Source of the DNA: Symbiodinium natans
Lineage: Eukaryota > Sar > Dinophyceae > Suessiales > Symbiodiniaceae
NCBI GenBank assembly: GCA_905221605.1
Contig: CAJNDS010000047.1
Span: forward strand, 62,001 to 126,000
Reading direction: 5' to 3'
Length of the DNA: 64,000 nucleotides
This document shows, in pieces, positions 21,521-33,350 of the stretch (its first letter is position 1; every line of letters starts with the position of its first letter). A program made the translations under genes and the position numbers. Under the pieces are notes generated by a model. It ran no database searches. It saw only the letters and a list, made by a program, of their open reading frames with translations, and was not told where the DNA came from.

Positions 21521-24500
21521 TTTAAACCCTCCGGCTGGCTATCTTCAAACGTAAGCTCTTGGGGTAGCTACATGTCCTTATCGTGGCCCTTCGTTGGGGA
21601 ACCCTGATAGACCCCTCCTTCTCTGCTCTAAAAACTCAAGGGCCCATACCTCAGAACCTTTTAGAGAAGGTACGGGACCATACTGAGGGCCCTGAATCCT
21701 CAACCCTAAACTTCAAAGCCTAAACCGAAACTTCCCTTACATGAGCCCTAAATCCCAACCCTCAACGGTAACTGGACCGTGACCAGCAAAACAGCAACTA
21801 AAGGCAGCCAGAGATCTGGTCAGCCACATAGAAATCTCTCATAGGGCTACCTTGCTGCTGCATCTTCTCCTGCAAAGCACGTTTAGGGTTTAGGTTTTAG
21901 GGTTTAGGGTTTAGGGTTTAGGGGAACATGGATTACTCCAGTCATCTAGCCCTGTTTTGCTGCGCCTTCCTCCTCCCCACACCCACCCAAACATCTCAAA
22001 CCACATGGTACACCTAAACCCTAAACCCGAAACCCGAAACCCTATTCTCTCTACAGATCCCTTTTTTTTGTGGATGGGGTCCCTGTCATTCTTCGGCCGC
22101 TTGTATTCAGTTGCTCCCTCTGTTTCTAATTTTTGGCGGGGGGGGGGGGGGGGCGGGGGGCAAGAAGTCCCTTCGGGCTTGCGGAAGTGGGGTTTACGGA
22201 TTGCCAGTTCTATGGGTGACTACATTATCCCAAAAGATGTCAAGTGAACTCATTCAGCTACTTCGGAAGCCTTCCGAAGTTTTCATACTCACTTCCAGAA
22301 CCCCAAGAAGATTTTTAGCAGGGTTTAGGGTTTAGGGTGTAGCCCAAAACCCTAAACCCTAAACCCTAAAACCCCAAAACCCCAAAACCCTCAAACCCTA
22401 AAACCCTAAACGCTAAACCCTAAACCCCCTAAATCCTCCGGGCCTTCCAAATGGGCCTGGGCCGGCCCAGAACTTCATTGAAGATGAACTGGGGGATCTG
22501 GTCGGTGGAGAGCCCTACCTCGGCAGCTCGGGGGGTTTAGGGTTTAGGGTTTAGGGTTTAGGGTTTAGGGTAACAGCTGGGGTTTGGGGGATGAGGGTTT
22601 AGGGCTTAGGATTGGTGTAGGGTGGTGTAGGCAATGTAGGGCCGAAACCCTAAGCCCTACACCCTAATCCCTGAACCCCAAACCCCACTTCAAAAGGTGC
22701 CCTAAACCCAAAACCCTAAACCCTAAACCCAAAACCCTAAACCCTAAATCCCTAAACCCTGAGCCCTGAACCCTAAACCCTACATCCCCTGTGCCTTGCA
22801 CAGGCCGGAGCCGTTGTCGATGATCACGACAGGTTCCTGGAAACCCAGGGAAGCTGTGGGGTTTCATTCTGGGGCCTTGGGCAGGTTGGGTTTAGGGTTT
22901 AGGGTTTACGGCTCAGGGTTTGTAGGGCTTCGGGCTGAGGGTTTAGGGTTTAGGGGGATTATGGCTTGTAGGGTTTATGGTTCGTAGGGTTTGGAGCTTA
23001 GGGTTTATAGGGTTAGGTTTCGTTAGGGTTTAGAGGGTAGTTTAAGGTTCTGAGGTCGAGGGTCGAGGCTAAAGTTTTGGGCATTTGCTATGGAACCCTC
23101 TCCCTCCAATATTCTACGCCCTAAACCCTAAACCCTAAACCCAGGTCCTTCAGGTTACGCTGGTATGCTCTTGGTTGCCTCTGGAGCGCCTCGTTCCCGA
23201 ACTTCCTACGAAGAACCGCTAGGAAAAGGCACCCTGCGATCAGGGTTTAGGGTTTAGGGTTTGGGGGGATTGGGGGGGAAGACTTGGTAAATTGGGCCCC
23301 CCAGACGCCCCAAGCCCCTTCCCCCCCCTCCCCCGCCCCTCCGGCCGCCCCGCCCCCCCACCCCCTTCAGCTACTAAGCTTAGATTAACCCCCCAAACCT
23401 CACAATCCCTCTACAGGAGCTGAAGCCAGCGGCCACACCTCCATCTCCTCCTCCTCCTCACCTGCGCGCTGTGCTGTATTTTGGCTCGCGCTTCAGTTCC
23501 CAAACCCGAAGCCCCGCGACCCCTCAACCCTTCAGCTCTTAAACCCTTAACCCCTAAGCCGCTAAACACCTAAACCCTAAACCCCGACACCCCTACACCC
23601 CTAAAGCACCTTCTCCACCTGGGGGGGGCTTTCAGGGCCCCTGACTTCAAAACTCTAGGTCCCTGCAAGGAAGAACAAAACAAGAACCCCAAACCCTAAA
23701 CCCTAACCCGAAACCCTACACGCTAAACCATAAACGCAAACCACGCAAACGCAACAAGGCTCCCAAACAATGACCAAGTCTAGACTACGTCCAAACCCGG
23801 ACCCCCCGAGTCCCAGCCCTCGCAGTATGACGTGTGGGACTTCCCATTCTCTGAGATTTAAGGTTGAGGGTTTTGGGGTTTAGTGTTTAGTGTTTAGGGT
23901 TGCAAGTTGCCAGGCCTATGCCCTAAGTCCCACCAAGTTTAGGGGCAGCAGCAGGGTACTCAGCACTGGAGCTTCGGAAATTAGGGCTTCGGGCTTTAAA
24001 AGGGCCCTAAGCCCTCCACCCACAACCCGACAGGTCCCATCCCCGGGTTGCAGGTTTAGGGTTTAGGGTTTAGGGTTTAGAGTTTAGGGTTTAGGGTTTA
24101 GGGTTTATTCAGGTTTGCGGTTTAGGGGTCAGCGTTTTGAGCTTGAGGTGTAGGGTTTAGGGGGCAGGGGATTCGAGGTCTGAGGTTTGGGGCTTTAGCG
24201 TTTTGACGTTTAGGGTTTAGGGATTGGGGCTTGAAAAAACCGAGGTTAAGGGATTTAGGGTTTAAGGTTGAGCGGTTAGTGTTTTCCTGAGGTTTCGAAG
24301 GGAACCGTGGGCCACAGGGCAAAATCCTGAAAGCTAGAGACCCCTTACCCTGAACTCCCTAAACCTTAAACCCTAAACCCTAAACCCCTAAACCCTGAAC
24401 CCCAAACCCTAAAATCTGAAAACCCTAAATCCTCAAAGAACCTCTGAGAGCAATTGCACCATCCCGACGCACAAGTGAACTGAGGGTGCCTTAAAAGGCT

Positions 24501-24558
24501 TCTATACGAAGGTTTCTAGGGGCACTACCAAGATCTTTGTATATAGGTGGTACTTGGC
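21521..24558. other. Mosaic, no gene recognised
   Basis: Dispersed-repeat pieces at 21,552-21,590 and 21,666-21,693, a G-run at 22,137-22,157, and short arrays near 21,885-21,922, 22,320-22,440 (mixed CCCTAAAA), 22,530-22,570, 22,680-22,790, 22,890-22,950, 23,118-23,142 and 24,055-24,108. Unique spacers are 100-350 bp. Frames such as 22,664-22,867 (minus) encode Gly-Phe-Arg repeats from the arrays. Confidence 0.65.
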
Positions 24559-24659
24559 TGCCCAGTAACCTAGGCTTAAAAAGGGTGCCCTTTTTGGCTT
24601 AAAGGGGTTGATAAAGGAACCTAAACCCCCCAAAAAGGGAATAAGGGTACTACTGGGCA
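24559..24659. mobile_element. MITE B copy 1
   Basis: Terminal inverted repeat TGCCCAGTA at the left and TACTGGGCA at the right, 101 bp, non-coding, with internal words AAAAAGGGTGCCC and AAGGGAATAAGGGTAC. Very similar in full length to 44,509-44,614. Flanks CTTGGC and TCCTAG extend the inverted repeat imperfectly. Confidence 0.85.
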
Positions 24660-25694
24660 TCCTAGGGGTATCAGGCCTTCCTGCCATGCTTCGCCATGGC
24701 CATCCTGGGGCGTGAAGAATGTGGCAAGCCCGAAGCCCTAAACCCCTAAACCCTACGCCCTAAACACTACGCCCTAAACCCTAAACCCTAAACCCTAAAC
24801 CCTAAACCCTAAACCCTAAACCCTAAACCCGAAACCCGAAACCCGAACTCAAGTCAAGATCACAGCTCTTAATTCAGCCGAACCCAAAACCATCTAAACA
24901 GTTCAAAACCCTACAAACCCTAATGCCCGACCGATAAGCCCTAGGCACCCTAAACAAATCCTAACACGCCAGAAGACAAACCCCGCTAAACCCTACACCC
25001 TAAACCCGAAGCCCTAACCGGCCTTCTTACGCCCCCCCCAACTTTGACCTGAGACCAGAAACACACAACATCCAGGGCTCAGGGTTTAGGAGCTCCGGAT
25101 TTAATGCCCAAGCATCAAACCCTAAACACTAAACACGGCGGTAGGGCTTGTTTCCGCGATGGATGTGGTCGAGAACCATAAAGCGCAAATCCTGGACCCC
25201 AAGCCCTAAATTCTTCGACCCGAAGGCCAAACACCCTGGAACCGTAAACTGCCTAAACCGCCGTACAACCCGACAACGCTGAAGCTGAACCCTGAAACCC
25301 GGAAAACCTACAGCCCTGACAACACCCTAAACCCCGAAACCCAAACGAGTTGTTAGCAACCCTAAACCCTACAGCCCCAAGAGCCGAAAACGCCAAAACC
25401 CTGAAACCCTACAGCCCCAAGAACCTTGCAACCCTAAAACCCTGACACTCCGACTCCCCTAAACCCTAAACCGTAAACCCTAAAATCTGAAAAAAAAACC
25501 ACGCCCTAAAGCTCTGAAACCCTAAACGCTCAAGCCCTAAAGCCCAAGAACTCTGAAACCCTAAACCCTAAACCCTAAACCCTAAACCCTAAACCCTAAA
25601 CCCTGAAGCTCAAACTCAAAAGGCCTCCTGCCAGGTCGCATCATCCGCCCCATGCCAGGCCTTCCAATTTCAAGGGTTTGGGTTTAGGGTTTAG
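24660..25694. other. CCCTAAA-rich degenerate region, no gene
   Basis: Perfect run at 24,774-24,825 followed by CCCGAAA units. From 24,890 to 25,560 there is a long C-strand degenerate tract (CCCTAAACGC, CCCTGAAACC, CCCTACAGCC words), then a perfect run at 25,561-25,605. Confidence 0.75.
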
Positions 25695-25804
25695 GCCCTA
25701 AACCCTAAACCCTAAACCCTAAACCCTAAACCCTAAACCCTAAACCCTAAACCCTAAACCCTAAACCCTAAACCCTAAACCCTAAACCCTAAACCCTAAA
25801 CCCT
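25681..25804. repeat. Head-to-head telomeric junction and 15-unit CCCTAAA array
   Basis: TTTAGGGTTTAGG meets CCCTAAACCC at about 25,695 with one shared G/C step, followed by 109 bp of perfect CCCTAAA to 25,804. This is the arrangement expected from end-to-end telomere fusion, with a very short left arm. Confidence 0.93.
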
Positions 25805-26990
25805 GTAGGGCTTGTAGAGCTTGTAGGGTTTAGGGTTTAGCAGCCTAAGCCCCGGAACTCTACCACCCTAAGCCCTGACTAAGCCCTAGACCCCAGCACC
25901 TTGAGCCCTGAACCCTTGCTAAGCCTTAAGCCTCATGAACCCTATCCCTAAACCCTAAACCCTAAACCCTAAACCCCAAACCCGAAACCCTAAACCCACC
26001 TGTGTGACTTTGGGTTTGGGGTGATATTTAGTCTTCATTTCCGCAGCTTCCGTAAAGTTCCGTGTCTGTAGGGCACTGTAGGGTTTTAACCCTCAACACG
26101 AAAACCCTAAACCCTAAACCCTCAACACCTAAACCCAAAACCCTAAACCCTAAACCCTCAACATCAAAGCCATAAATCCTAAACCCTAAACCTTGCAAGA
26201 ACGGGATCTTGCGTTGTTCGTGTAAGCACCCCGACATGCCATGAATGGCCTACCCAGGGTATGCTGGCCCCTGCAATCATCTGCCCTATGCCTAGGGGTT
26301 TAGGGTTTAGGGTTTAGGGTTTACCTCAACGCGGTGGGGTGACTTCGGAGGCCTCTTCGTCCAAGTGCGCGCCCGACGCAGCCATGGCTCCCAAGACCCC
26401 CAATGTCTCACGGCCCCATGAAACAGAAGTAGGGTTTAGGGTTTAGGGTTTAGGGTTTAGGGTTGAGGGTTTAGGGTTTAGGGTTTAGGGTCCAGGGTTT
26501 ATGGCTTCGGGCTTTCTGGGCTTTCGAGGTGTAGGGTTCCAGGGTTGCTTCTGACATTTGTACGGTTTAGGAGCCCGCTTCAGGGTTTCGGGCATACGGG
26601 GCTTTAGGGCGGAGGCTCCCTAAACCCGTAAACCCTAGCCCTAAACCCTAAATTTTAAACAATAAACCCTAAACCCTAAGCCCTAAACCCCAACCAATTC
26701 AATGCCAGTGCTTCCGATGCTTCGGGTTCGGAGTGTTAGGATCCACCCCTAGACTCGCGGCTTGGGCCTTCGATTGCGGCTCTGTGAGCTGATCCCTAAA
26801 CCTTATAAACCCTAAACCCTAAACCTAAACCCGAAACCCTAAACCCGCTTAAGGATCCCAAAACCCGTTTAAGGGTTTACGGGTTTTGGGGGTTTAGGCT
26901 TTATGCCCCCCTTTTGGCTTCCCACTTGCCTGTAACCCACCTTCCCCCCGCCCTTACGGATACATGGATTTTTGGGGAGGAGGACTGGGG
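25805..26990. other. Mosaic of short arrays and spacers, no gene
   Basis: C-strand runs near 25,945-25,995 and 26,100-26,160 (with CCCTCAACAC interruptions); G-strand runs at 26,297-26,320 and 26,430-26,492. The minus frame 26,028-26,237 is repeat-derived Gly-Phe-Arg sequence. Confidence 0.7.
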
Positions 26991-27058
26991 TTTAGGGTTT
27001 AGGGTTTAGGGTTTAGGGTTTAGGGTTTAGGGTTTAGGGTTTAGGGTTTAGGGTTTAG
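26991..27058 (+). repeat. Interstitial telomeric array, about 9 TTTAGGG units
   Basis: Perfect, then degenerates (TTTAGAG, TTTATGG) to 27,150. Confidence 0.95.
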
Positions 27059-27150
27059 AGTTTAGGGTTTATGGTTTAATTAGGGCTTAGGGCTTAGGGT
27101 TTAGGGTTTAGGGTTCAGGGCTGAGGGTTTAAGGAGGGTCTGGGGTTTAG

Positions 27151-27835
27151 GGTTTAGGGTACTTCAGAAACGTCGTTGCACATGCAACTCGTGCCCACTG
27201 TTTGTAGGAGAGGGGAGGAGGATTAGGGGGTGGCACGGGGGTGGGGGGGGGGGGTTGACGGCAATGTCTGGCCCGTGGCCACAAGCGGCATTCAAGGCAT
27301 ATTTGACAGTCCTGCACTCCTGCCTAAACCCTAACCCGTGTTACACCCTACACCGCAAAACCTACTAAGGCCTGAAGCCGAAACCCCTACACCCTAAAAC
27401 CTACTAAGGCCTGAAGCCGAAACCCTAGTAGATTCCAGGGCCCTTATAACATGGAGCTTCGGGAGCGATTGGATGCAGTAGGATCGGGCACCTTGGGGTT
27501 GTCTGCCCCATCCCTAAGGGGCCGCGGCCTCAAATCTATTGGGGTTTAGGGTTTAGGGCTTAGGGTTGAGGGTTTAGGGCTTAGGGTTTAGGGCTTATCT
27601 TGAAGGACCAGATGCTCGAATGTCTTTGTGTGCTGTGCCTGGAGAAGGCTGGCTTTGAGCAATCGGGGTGTGCTCGCCGCGCACGAGCACGGTCGTGGAA
27701 AGGCAGGGGGCGCCGGCTGAGCCGACATGCTTTTCGAAATCATACGTAACCCTAGACCCTAGACCCGAAACCCCCCCTGAAAAGCCCTTTTCGTTCGAGT
27801 TTTTTGCTTTCCTTGGAGAATATATACTGTATATG

Positions 27836-27866
<31 letters not shown>

Positions 27867-28069
27867 AGTATTTTTTGATGTGTTTATCTACTTTGTTTTG
27901 GGGTGGTGGGGGGGTAAGATTGACACGTAAAGGCTATGCTGCACGTGCGTGCCTTGTAATTCAACAAATATACTTAACAAAGGAAGCACCTGCAGAATGG
28001 ACGCAACACACCCGCAGAATGGACGCAATGCACCCTTAGCATCAGCACACTGTGTCCTGCATGGGCGGG
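27151..28069. other. Unique sequence with TA microsatellite
   Basis: Short variant G-strand run at 27,541-27,598. At 27,360-27,425 the block CCTACTAAGGCCTGAAGCCG occurs twice in tandem (about 50 bp period). TA/TATG microsatellite at 27,825-27,868. The plus frame 27,668-27,868 ends in Met-Tyr repeats from the microsatellite. No gene recognised. Confidence 0.6.
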
Positions 28070-28252
28070 GGCACGGAGGGCGCGGAGGGAGCGGAGGGCG
28101 CGGAAGGCGCGGAGGGCGCGGAGCGCGCGGAGGGCGCGGAGGTCGTGGAGCGCGAGGAGCGTGTGGATGGCGCGGAGGGCGCGGAGGGCGCAGAGGGCGC
28201 GGAGGGAGGGCGCGGAGGGAGGGCGCGGAGGGAGGGCGCGGAGGCGCGGAAG
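28070..28252 (+). repeat. GC-rich 9-bp minisatellite GGCGCGGAG
   Basis: About 20 units (GGCGCGGAG with GGAGG, GCGCG and TGTG variants). It opens long frames on both strands (Glu-Gly-Ala, Gly-Arg-Gly or Ala-Leu-Arg repeats). These give the frames at 27,949-28,596 and 27,974-28,443, which I do not call genes. Confidence 0.85.
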
Positions 28253-30197
28253 GTGACTACATATACCCATTCAACCGGATACATCGCGCGCTGAACCCCT
28301 CGTCTTGTCCGCGTGTCCCCCACTCCCCGGCCCATCAACCGAATGTCACGCTCCCCGTCCGCGCCCCCCCATCCTTGTCCTCGTCCCCCCGAACCTGTCC
28401 GCCAACCGCACATCCATGCATGGTCCACGCTTCCCCACGCCACGCCCCTCTCCCAGCAAAATGTTGTCCGACCCCCCTCCGTCGTCTCCGTGGCCTCCCG
28501 TCAAAAATCATTCCGTCCGAGCCTCCTCCGTTGACCGTCTCCTCTTCGTGGCCTCTTTCGCCTGAAAGCGATCCGATAGACCGCCTTCCGCGTTGAAGCG
28601 CCAAACGAGAACCCAATCCCAGAGTTTGCGGGAAGAGATCCAAGAAAACAAAAAGCACGCAGAATAGTTGGGGGGTGGGTGGGGGGGTGGGGGGGTGGGG
28701 GGTTGGGGGTTGGGGGGGGGGGGGTGGGGGTTGGTGTTGGGTTGCATGATGTGTGGGTGGTTTGAGTACACTATTTTGCTTACGAAACCCTAAACTCGAG
28801 GCCTACAGCGCTGGACCTCGATGGCGCAAGCCGACCCAGGTCGTTCGCCCGCCTCAACAGCTCGGAGGCCGGTAGCACCACGATCGGCCCGGTACCGGAG
28901 CACGTTCTTTTCGGGACCTGGTCCCTTATTCAAGTCATTACCCTAAACCCGAAGCTTCAAGCTTCTGGATTGCTGCCCTGCGAGGGCCAAGCCAGGGGGG
29001 TCCCCAGGTGGCCGGGACCCCTCGCCGCAGCGTGCCCGAGGACCAGGGGGCCTCTGGCCAGCTCAAGTGATCATAAACTGCGTTTTTGAGGGTTTGGCCC
29101 CTTCGAGCCTTGACCTTCACAGCATCTCCGCCCCATTACAGCAAACCCTAAACCCTAATACCCTAGACCCTAAACCCTAAAAATGCAAAAACACATTCTG
29201 CCTTCTAAGAGTCATCACCCAAACATGGTCCCTTTGTGGGTCTTTGTGGAAAGGCGGCCCCTCTTATCTAGGGTGCCCGACAAGGGACCCTAATTTAGAG
29301 CACTGACCATCTAGAGATTTCTTTTTCTGTGCTTTTTTGGGTTTCTTAAAGGAAATAGCAGCCCTAAATCCTAAACCCTAAACCCCATAATCCCTAAACC
29401 CTAAACCCTGAACCCTCAACCCCAAACTTAAAACCCCCCCTTCAGCAATTCAACAAAAAGGAGCATCGAAAGCATGCGGCTCGAAGCACAGCCAAGAGAA
29501 ACGAAAAAACCCTGACGCGCAAAAGTGCGTGCAGACTGCGGCGAAGGCACGCAGGAGGAAGGCACCTCTACCCAGAGGATCCGACGACTTCATACAAGAG
29601 AGTTTAGGGTTTAAGGGTTCAAGGGTTTAAGGGTCCCTAAACCCTAAACCCTAAACCCAGAACCCTAAACCCTGAACCCTAAACCCTAAACCCTAAACCC
29701 TGCACAAGGGAAGCATCCTGCAGACCCCAAAGTCGTCTGCCACGTCGCGTCTAAGTCGAGCCGGGAGGTGAATGGGATCCTCTGGGTACCATGATGCAGC
29801 ATGCTGCCTCAAATTTAAATCTTAAACCCTGAAAAAACAACCCTATGAACTACCCGAAAAACCGCATAAGCCACCCAAAAAAAGACCCTAATCACACTAC
29901 GCCCCAAAAAAGCCCGTAAACAACCCTTTAAACAACCCAAACACAACCCGAAACGTGGCAAGCTACATTAAAACATTCAAACACATTCCCGCCAGGAAGG
30001 CTCCTGCGAGGTGGAGCTGCGGCAGGTCGGGGGTTCACGCTTTGGGCTCTTTAGGGCTCGGAGCTAGAAAGGTTCAGGGTTTAGGGTTTAGGGTTTAGGG
30101 TTTAGGGGATTCTCGGGCCTTTCAGAGCTCTTGCGTAGGTAGGGTTTTCAGCTCTTTGGGCTTTCTTGGGAGTGGTTGAAAACTTCTCAGGCACTAT
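28253..30197. other. Unique sequence, short runs, G-rich tract
   Basis: 28,253-28,660 is C/T-rich unique sequence with overlapping Pro/Ser/Arg frames and no domain. 28,664-28,735 is a nearly pure G/T tract with many GGGG runs (quadruplex potential). Short C-strand runs lie at 29,140-29,185, 29,365-29,410 and 29,637-29,700. 29,331-29,361 is a fragment of the MITE A right end joined to CCCTAAA. Confidence 0.55.
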
Positions 30198-30310
30198 AGG
30201 GGCCTGAATGATTAGAATAGGGTGTAGGCTTTAGGGCGAGTTTAAGGTTGGGGGGTTATTGTAGTATAACTACGAAGGGGCCATAAGGGAAGATCATTCG
30301 AAATTATTCC
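30198..30310. mobile_element. MITE D copy 1
   Basis: Shares GGGGCCT, ATTAGAATAGGGT, GGGGGGTTATTGTAGTA and the right end CGAAATTATTCCG in the same order and spacing as 56,391-56,483; non-coding, about 110 bp. Confidence 0.7.
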
Positions 30311-30457
30311 GGCCCGACCCCCCCCCCCCCCCACAGTATTTTGAGGCTTGGAGGGTGCCGGCTAAAGGGTGTTTATTCGTTTTTTTCCCCACCCTCGGTG
30401 TGGGGTTGTTAGATTTTAAACTCAACTCTTCTCCTCCCCGGTCTCTCCTCGCTCATC

Positions 30458-30760
30458 CCTGGAGTGCCCAACTCTAGAGTGTCCCTGGATCTTGCTGGAG
30501 TGCCCAACGCCAGAGTCTCCCTGGAGTGTTCAGCTTCAGAGTCTCCCTTAAAATGCCCAACCCCAGAGTCTCCCTGGAGTGTGGAGTATTTTTGGAGTGC
30601 CCAACCCCAGAGGCCCAACCCCAGAGTGTGTCCGGAGTGCCCAGCCCCAGAGTCTGCCTGAAGTGCCCACCCCCAGTCATTATTGGGGAGTCCAAGCCCA
30701 GATTGTCCCCGGAGTGCACAGCCCCAGAGTCCCCTGGAGGGCCCAACCCCAGAGTATCTC
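30458..30760 (+). repeat. 26-bp minisatellite
   Basis: About eleven degenerate units with consensus AGTGCCCAACCCCAGAG followed by TCTCCCTGG. Because 26 is not a multiple of 3, all frames cross it; the plus and minus frames between 30,409 and 30,861 are by-products. Confidence 0.85.
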
Positions 30761-30839
30761 TACCAAGAGAGGGGATGTTCGAAGTAAAATATTTTTTGTT
30801 TAGGCTTATAGGGTTTAAAGAGTTCATAGGGTTTGTAGG

Positions 30840-30964
30840 GCTCCTAAACCCTAAGCCCTAAACCCTAAACCCCAAACCCTAAACCCTAGACCCTAGACCC
30901 TAAACCCTAACCCTAAACCCTAAACCCTAAACCCTAAACCCTAAACCCTAAACCCTAAACCCTA
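30840..30964 (-). repeat. CCCTAAA array, about 16 units
   Basis: Left half has CCCCAAA, CCCTAGA and one 6-mer CCCTAA; right half (30,909-30,964) is perfect. Confidence 0.94.
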
Positions 30965-32547
30965 ATTTTTTTGGGGGCTTCGGGTCGATCGACTAGAGCT
31001 TCGGAGCAAGGGCTGGAAGAGCCCTGTCTCCCCGACTGCAGCCGCTTCTTCCATCGCAGTACATGGCGTGGACATGCAACATTCCGGGTCGGCCATGCAG
31101 CCACAGGCAGCAAAGAGCCATGCGTATACGTCTCGGGGCTCAGGGCTTAGGGTCGCGCACCCAAACCCTGAATCCTACACCTCGATCCGAGATCCTTCCG
31201 TCCAGCCAGTTGCCTTTCAAACCCCTTGCTCATGTATGCCGACCAGGAACGCTCACGGTGCATTGGTCGAATTTACGAAGGAAACTCTCCATCTTGGCAC
31301 CTCTCTGTCACAACTCTCCAGCAGGATTTGTTCAAACGGCTTTATGGAACCTCCCGAAACCCTAAACCCGAAACCTTGAACCCTACACCCCACCAAATTA
31401 CGACCGTTTTGGGCTTCGGGACAAACACCTTTCAACCGCCGCACGCACCTAAAAACGCATGAGCATGAAGTCTATATGATACATATATATATATAATTTA
31501 TACATACACATATGCTCACCCCTCGCTTAACTACGACAGACGTCGGAGGCAGTTTTCTACGAGTACCAATCTGTCATACGCGAAAGCGCAGCAATTTCCA
31601 GCTGAGCCACGTTCGGTTATGCATTCATTGAATTACAACGGCTTGCAATTTGAGCATGCTTTCATCTATGAATTGAATATTCATTCAGGGATATGCTTTG
31701 TACTAGATAGACATTCGATTTGGTTTGATATCAACACCACCCGCGCTAAAAACAATGCAGGTAATTCGGAACAATGATTGACATACCTGGAGGTCAACTG
31801 AACTTTTAGTCGCGTTAAAGTCATACTGTTTCAATCGCAGAAAAATATTAGCGGACGATGAAAGATAGTCAGCTAAATTTCGAGATCCGCTTCTTAATAG
31901 GGGGTTTCCGAAGATAGGGGTACTCTTTTTGGGGATCCCTTTTACCGTGATTCTGTTCAATTTGGGGTACAAAAAGGGGTGCCCCTATTTTGCAAAATAC
32001 CTATTCACAGTGGCTTGGAGACCAATGTCTGTCAGAAGGTTGAGGGGGGACTATACATGGGGGTTTACATTATAGGTCCCGAATTTGCGAAAGCCCACAT
32101 ATAAAGCTTTGTACTCAAAGTTCTAGGACTCTCGAACTTGGCAAGCCAGTATCGGGTTGAGGCGTTTGCTGGGGAACCTCAAACTCTTAGGCATAGAGCA
32201 GAGGATTGCAGGACCCAGCATACCTTGGGTAGATCACTTCTGGCATGTCGGGGTGCTTACGCGCAACGCAAGATCCCCGTTATTTCAAGGGTTAAGGGTT
32301 TAGGGTTTAGCCCCACTTCGGGAAAAAGCCTCGTAGAAGCGACGCTGTGGCAGGGTTTCTGGCTGTCTCTGGGGGTTGCGGTGGGAGTGGAGGAGGGTCA
32401 CGGTGTAAGGGGCGACTACATACACCTTCCTTGGGGGCCGAATGAACCCTAACATGTGGGTCATATACCCTATACTACTATAATTCGCTCGCCCCCCCCC
32501 CATGATCCACACATTTGGCCTCGAGAAGGGGGTTTTGGGAGGGGGGG
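30965..32547. other. Unique sequence, longest nearly array-free host stretch here
   Basis: 31,060-31,470 has three overlapping plus frames of 80-100 codons and a minus frame, none with a domain. 31,478-31,500 is a TA microsatellite. 31,500-32,130 is moderately A+T-rich with GGGGTACAAAAAGGGGTGCCCC-like words resembling eroded mobile elements. 32,138-32,452 is open on the plus strand but unrecognised. Confidence 0.5.
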
Positions 32548-33203
32548 GACTCCAGACTCCAGATTTCCAGAAAAAATCTGGAGTACCCCCGGACTCCAGA
32601 CTCCAGATTTCCAGAAAAAATCTGGAGTACCGGGCCCCGGACTCCAGACTCCAGATTTCCAGAAAAAATCTGGAGTACGGGGCCCCGGACTCCAGACTCC
32701 AGATTTCCAGAAAAAATCTGGAGTACCGGGACCCTGGACTCCAGATTCTGGAGTCTGTAATCTGGAGTCTGGGGCCGCGGGTACTCCAGATTTTTTCTGG
32801 AAATCTGGAGTCTGGAGTCTGGGGCCCCGGGTACTCCAGATTTTTTCTGGAAATCTGGAGTCTGGAGTCTGGGGCCCCGGGTACTCCAGATTTTTTCTGG
32901 AAATCTGGAGTCTGGAGTCCGGGGCCCTGGTACTCCAGATTTTTTCTGGAAATCTGGAGTCTGGAGTCCGGGGCCCCGGGTACTCCAGATTTTTTCTGGA
33001 AATCTGGAATCTGGAGTCCGGGGCCCGGGTACTCCAGATTTTTTCTGGAAATCTGGAGTCTGGAGTCCGGTGCCCCGGTACTCCAGATTTTTTCTGGAAA
33101 TCTGGAGTCTGGAGTTCGGGGCCCCGGTACTCCAGATTTTTTCTGGAAATCTGGAGTCTGGAGTCCGGGGCCCGGGTACGCCAGACTTTTTCTGGAAATC
33201 TAG
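32548..33203. repeat. Inverted array of 13 hairpin units
   Basis: Four units in one orientation (32,548-32,735; about 44-49 bp period), a short centre (32,736-32,770), then nine in the opposite orientation (starts at about 32,782, 32,832, 32,882, 32,931, 32,981, 33,030, 33,079, 33,128, 33,177; period 49-50 bp). Each unit contains CTCCAGATTT, a 7-base loop CCAGAAA, then AAATCTGGAG, a perfect 10-bp stem. Units are joined by GTACCGGGGCCCCGGACTCC-like linkers that are themselves palindromic. Long open plus-strand frames here are a consequence of the repeat. Confidence 0.95.
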
Positions 33204-33266
33204 TGTTTAGGGTTTAGTGTGTAGGTTTCAGGGTTTAGTGTTTTGTGTTTAGGGTTGAGTGTTAAG

Positions 33267-33350
33267 TTTAGGGTTTAGGGTTTAGGGTTTAGGGTTTAGG
33301 GTTTAGGGTTTAGGGTTTAGGGTTTAGGGTTTAGGGTTTAGGGTTTAGGG
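33267..33350 (+). repeat. Interstitial telomeric array, 12 TTTAGGG units
   Basis: Perfect 84 bp array between two TTTAGTG-type degenerate tracts. Confidence 0.96.

Noticed and set aside
27949..28658. Frames of 80-215 codons on both strands
   Set aside because: Generated by the 9-bp GC-rich repeat and C/T-rich flank; no domain and mutually exclusive overlaps.
31703..31972. 89-codon minus-strand frame
   Set aside because: No recognisable domain and surrounding sequence resembles eroded mobile-element DNA.
32548..33203. CRISPR-like array (regular 50-bp period)
   Set aside because: Linkers are as conserved as the hairpins, there are no unique spacers, the array inverts in the middle, and the host is eukaryotic.
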